Assembly: GCF_001612805.1 (NCBI RefSeq)
Contig: NZ_BDBD01000004.1
Location: 1 to 64,000 of the forward strand
DNA: 64,000 nt
Reading direction: 5' to 3'
Source of the DNA: Nocardia coubleae NBRC 108252
Lineage (GTDB): Bacteria; Actinomycetota; Actinomycetes; Mycobacteriales; Mycobacteriaceae
In this document: piece after piece, positions 61,704-64,000 of the stretch
Layout of the letters: each line of letters begins with the position of its first letter
Position numbering within the stretch: position 1 is the first letter of the stretch
Notes under the pieces: generated by a model
Told to the model about the DNA's origin: nothing
What the model saw: the letters and a program-made list of their open reading frames with translations, nothing else
Databases searched by the model: none
Made by a program: the position numbers and the translations under genes

Positions 61704-64000
61704 CTACGAACGGGATCGGACAGTCTCCGCTGCGGGCTCGTAGGCGAGCCGCACGTCATGGACGACCTCGGGCCCGGAGACTGTCACCTGATCCCGCACC
61801 GGCGGATAGCCGCGGGCGATCACGGTGTACTGCCCTTCGTGGAGATCGGCCACGACATAGCGGCCGTTCTCGTCGGTGCGCGCGGTCGCGGTGACTGCAC
61901 CCGCGGCGTCGAGCACGCTGACCAGCGCATTCGGCACGGGGTTGCCGTCGTCGGCATGCGCGGATCCGGTGAGTACCGCCGTCGCGGACAGCTCGATGTC
62001 CTGGCGGAGCACGCCACTGGCGGGCACGCTCAGGGTGATCGCGCTGGGACGCATGTGTTCGGCAGCGGCGACCAAGGTATAGACACCCGACACGACGCCG
62101 TGGCACGCGTAGGTACCGTCGCCGCCTGTGACGGCAGCCCCGATCACCTCACCACGCAGGTCGGTCACCGTGACGGTCGCACCCGGCAGAGGCGAACCGT
62201 GGTCGGCGGTCCGGACGACACCCGACACCTCACCGGAGCCGACGAGGGTCAGATCCACGCGCTGAGGGCGCCGACCGACAGACACTTCGACCGCTGTCGG
62301 CTGATGCCCGGACGCCGACACGATCAGCACATAGCCACCGGCCGTCGGTGCGTTGATCGCATAACCGCCGTCGGCGTCACTGCTCGCCCGCGCGACCTGA
62401 CGACCACCCCGATCGATCAAGGTCAGCACCGCACCCGCCAACTCCTGACCGTCCTCGCGGCGGACGCTACCGTCCACCAGTCCGCCACTTGTCGCTTCGG
62501 ACAGTACCGGTTCGGCGCCTTCCCCCATCTGCTCTCGGTCCCAGCCCGCATCCGCGAACGCCGCTAGTTCGGCGTCCAGCGGATCGGTCGGATCACCCTG
62601 CGACGCGGAATCTTTCGTCTCGGGCTCGGGATCGAGGTCGATCGTGGTACGCAGCGGACGGTTCGGCAGTACGGCGACTGCCAGCAGTGCGACGACCGCC
62701 GCACCCGCGGCAATGAGGAAGATCCGCCCGGTCGCGTCACCGTAGGCGGCGCGCACGACAGTGACGATCGGGGCGGGCAGCCCGTGAAGATTCAGGCTGC
62801 CACCACCGGAAGAACCGGCAGGCACGCCGAGCTCGGCGAAACCCTTCGCCGACAGCTCGCTCACCCGGGTGGCCAGCACCGAACCCAGCACCGAGACGCC
62901 GATCGCGCCGCCGAACGTGCGGAAGAACGCGACGCTGCTGGACGCGGCGCCGATATTGTGCACGCTCACCGTGTTCTGGACGGCCAGCACCAGGTTCTGC
63001 ATCATCATGCCGACGCCGAGCCCGACGATGGCGATGTAGGTGCCGACCAGCCACAGATCGGTGGCGTGATCGATCGTCGAGAGCAGCCCGAACCCGACCA
63101 CCAGCAACCCGCCGCCGATGACGACGAACGACTTCCATTTCCCGAACCGGGTGATCAGCTGTCCCGAACCGGTCGAGGCGACGAGCATGCCGAGGACCAG
63201 GGGGATAGTCAGGACGCCTGCCATCGTCGGCGAGTAGCCGCGCGAGGTCTGGAAGTACTGCCCGAGGAAGGTGGTCGACCCGAACATGCCGACACCGACC
63301 GCTATCGAGGCGATGATGGCCAGACCGGTGGTGCGCTCGGTGACGATCGACAACGGAATGATCGGCGACTTCGCTCGCGATTCGACCAGGACGGTCGCGA
63401 GCAGCAACAGCACACCTGAACCGACATACCAGGCGGATTCGCGGGAGAACCACTCGTAGTAGTTCGCCTTTCCGGCGAACGACACCCAGATGAGCAGCAC
63501 CGACACACCCGCGGTCAGCAGGGCGGCGCCCAACCAGTCGATCGAGACGCCCTCCTTGCGTTCGGTCGGCAACCGCAGCGTCCGCTGCAACAGAACGAGC
63601 GCGATGACCGCCAGGGGCACGCAAACGAAGAAGCACCAGCGCCAGCCGAGCGGACTGTCGACGATGACGCCGCCGAGGATCGGGCCGCCGGACATCGACA
63701 CCGCCATCACGGCGCCCATGTAACCGGAATACCGTCCGCGTTCGCGCGGCGAGACGATGGAGCCGATGATCGCGACCACGAGCGCGGTCAAGCCGCCCAT
63801 GCCGATGCCCTGCACGACGCGCGCCGCCAACAGGATCGGCACGTTGCTCGCGAAGCCCGCGATCACCGAACCGATGACGAAGATGACGATGGCCGACTGG
63901 ACCAGCAGCTTCTTGTTGAACAGATCGGCGAACTTGCCCCAGATCGGGGTCGACGCGGCATTGGCCAGCAGCGCCGTGGTGATGACCCAGGCGTACGCGG
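61704..64000 (-). CDS. DHA2 MFS transporter with three C-terminal CarboxypepD_reg/CnaB-like repeats (5' end outside window)
   Basis: 765 aa are visible, and the N-terminus (probably about 60 aa) lies beyond the window. Residues up to about coordinate 62650 are a 14-TM efflux pump (VVQGIGMGGLTALVVAIIGS, ERGRYSGYMGA). The tail has three beta-sandwich repeats of 65-75 aa (roughly 62480-62268, 62240-62034, 61986-61776) with the G-x-P-x-x-x-A-x-V...D-x-x-G-x-Y pattern of carboxypeptidase-regulatory-like domains. Confidence 0.9.
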   Translation of the reverse strand, partial: AYAWVITTALLANAASTPIWGKFADLFNKKLLVQSAIVIFVIGSVIAGFASNVPILLAARVVQGIGMGGLTALVVAIIGSIVSPRERGRYSGYMGAVMAVSMSGGPILGGVIVDSPLGWRWCFFVCVPLAVIALVLLQRTLRLPTERKEGVSIDWLGAALLTAGVSVLLIWVSFAGKANYYEWFSRESAWYVGSGVLLLLATVLVESRAKSPIIPLSIVTERTTGLAIIASIAVGVGMFGSTTFLGQYFQTSRGYSPTMAGVLTIPLVLGMLVASTGSGQLITRFGKWKSFVVIGGGLLVVGFGLLSTIDHATDLWLVGTYIAIVGLGVGMMMQNLVLAVQNTVSVHNIGAASSSVAFFRTFGGAIGVSVLGSVLATRVSELSAKGFAELGVPAGSSGGGSLNLHGLPAPIVTVVRAAYGDATGRIFLIAAGAAVVALLAVAVLPNRPLRTTIDLDPEPETKDSASQGDPTDPLDAELAAFADAGWDREQMGEGAEPVLSEATSGGLVDGSVRREDGQELAGAVLTLIDRGGRQVARASSDADGGYAINAPTAGGYVLIVSASGHQPTAVEVSVGRRPQRVDLTLVGSGEVSGVVRTADHGSPLPGATVTVTDLRGEVIGAAVTGGDGTYACHGVVSGVYTLVAAAEHMRPSAITLSVPASGVLRQDIELSATAVLTGSAHADDGNPVPNALVSVLDAAGAVTATARTDENGRYVVADLHEGQYTVIARGYPPVRDQVTVSGPEVVHDVRLAYEPAAETVRSRS

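Overview
This is a chromosomal window from a high-GC mycolic-acid actinobacterium, most likely Nocardia or a close relative. Evidence: very high GC with strong GC3 bias; many GTG/TTG and apparently leaderless starts; an Ag85-type mycoloyltransferase; a WS/DGAT acyltransferase; ESX-type secreted proteins; DtxR/IdeR iron boxes; and a gene order that, from memory, follows Mycobacterium tuberculosis Rv1841c-Rv1854c. I saw no tRNA, rRNA, CRISPR array, transposase or phage gene.

Layout. 0-9.8 kb: a tandem palindrome array, a PrmC-related methyltransferase, an SDR/aldehyde dehydrogenase pair with a divergent TetR regulator, an EamA exporter, a two-component system and a large DUF4173-type membrane protein. 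9.9-19.1 kb: recC-recB-recD on the minus strand, with a mini-ORF coupled to the start of recB and another to the start of recD. 19.2-25.2 kb: a secreted serine hydrolase, ndh, a secreted protein and ureF-ureG-ureD. 25.3-36.4 kb: an accessory block (MFS pump/TetR, DUF418, oxidoreductase, P450, aminotransferase/HxlR, O-methyltransferase, an orphan ESX-substrate cassette). 36.4-39.5 kb: ureA-ureB-ureC and a hotdog thioesterase. 39.5-39.7 kb: a probable iron-controlled small RNA. 39.8-51.2 kb: a second accessory block. 51.2-58.6 kb: backbone again (blaI/M56 peptidase, RNA helicase, guaB1, two CNNM/CorC-type proteins). 58.7-64 kb: small membrane and hypothetical proteins, an AI-2E family permease, a Crp-like regulator and a truncated MFS protein with a surface-domain tail.

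The two most interesting loci are not ordinary annotated genes. (1) At 42.2-45.9 kb, two tandem copies of a two-peptide unit (37 + 38 codons, each with a strong Shine-Dalgarno site and a shared upstream element) precede an Ag85-type mycoloyltransferase whose stop overlaps the start of a WS/DGAT acyltransferase. The paralogous peptides differ mostly at synonymous codon positions, so they are under protein-level selection. The arrangement resembles the corynebacterial PorA/PorH channel peptides and their O-mycoloylation. (2) At 39.52-39.66 kb, a minus-strand promoter with an IdeR box in its spacer drives about 100 nt ending in a 15-bp hairpin with a U-rich tail. It lies beside the Rv1847-like thioesterase, where M. 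tuberculosis carries the iron sRNA MrsI (ncRv11846).

Functional themes: iron uptake (IdeR boxes, FecCD-type importer, FhuF-like protein), the mycolate envelope (mycoloyltransferase, L,D-transpeptidase, short peptides), nitrogen (urease split into two transcription units), DNA repair (RecBCD) and paired regulator/effector modules, several with visible palindromic operators.
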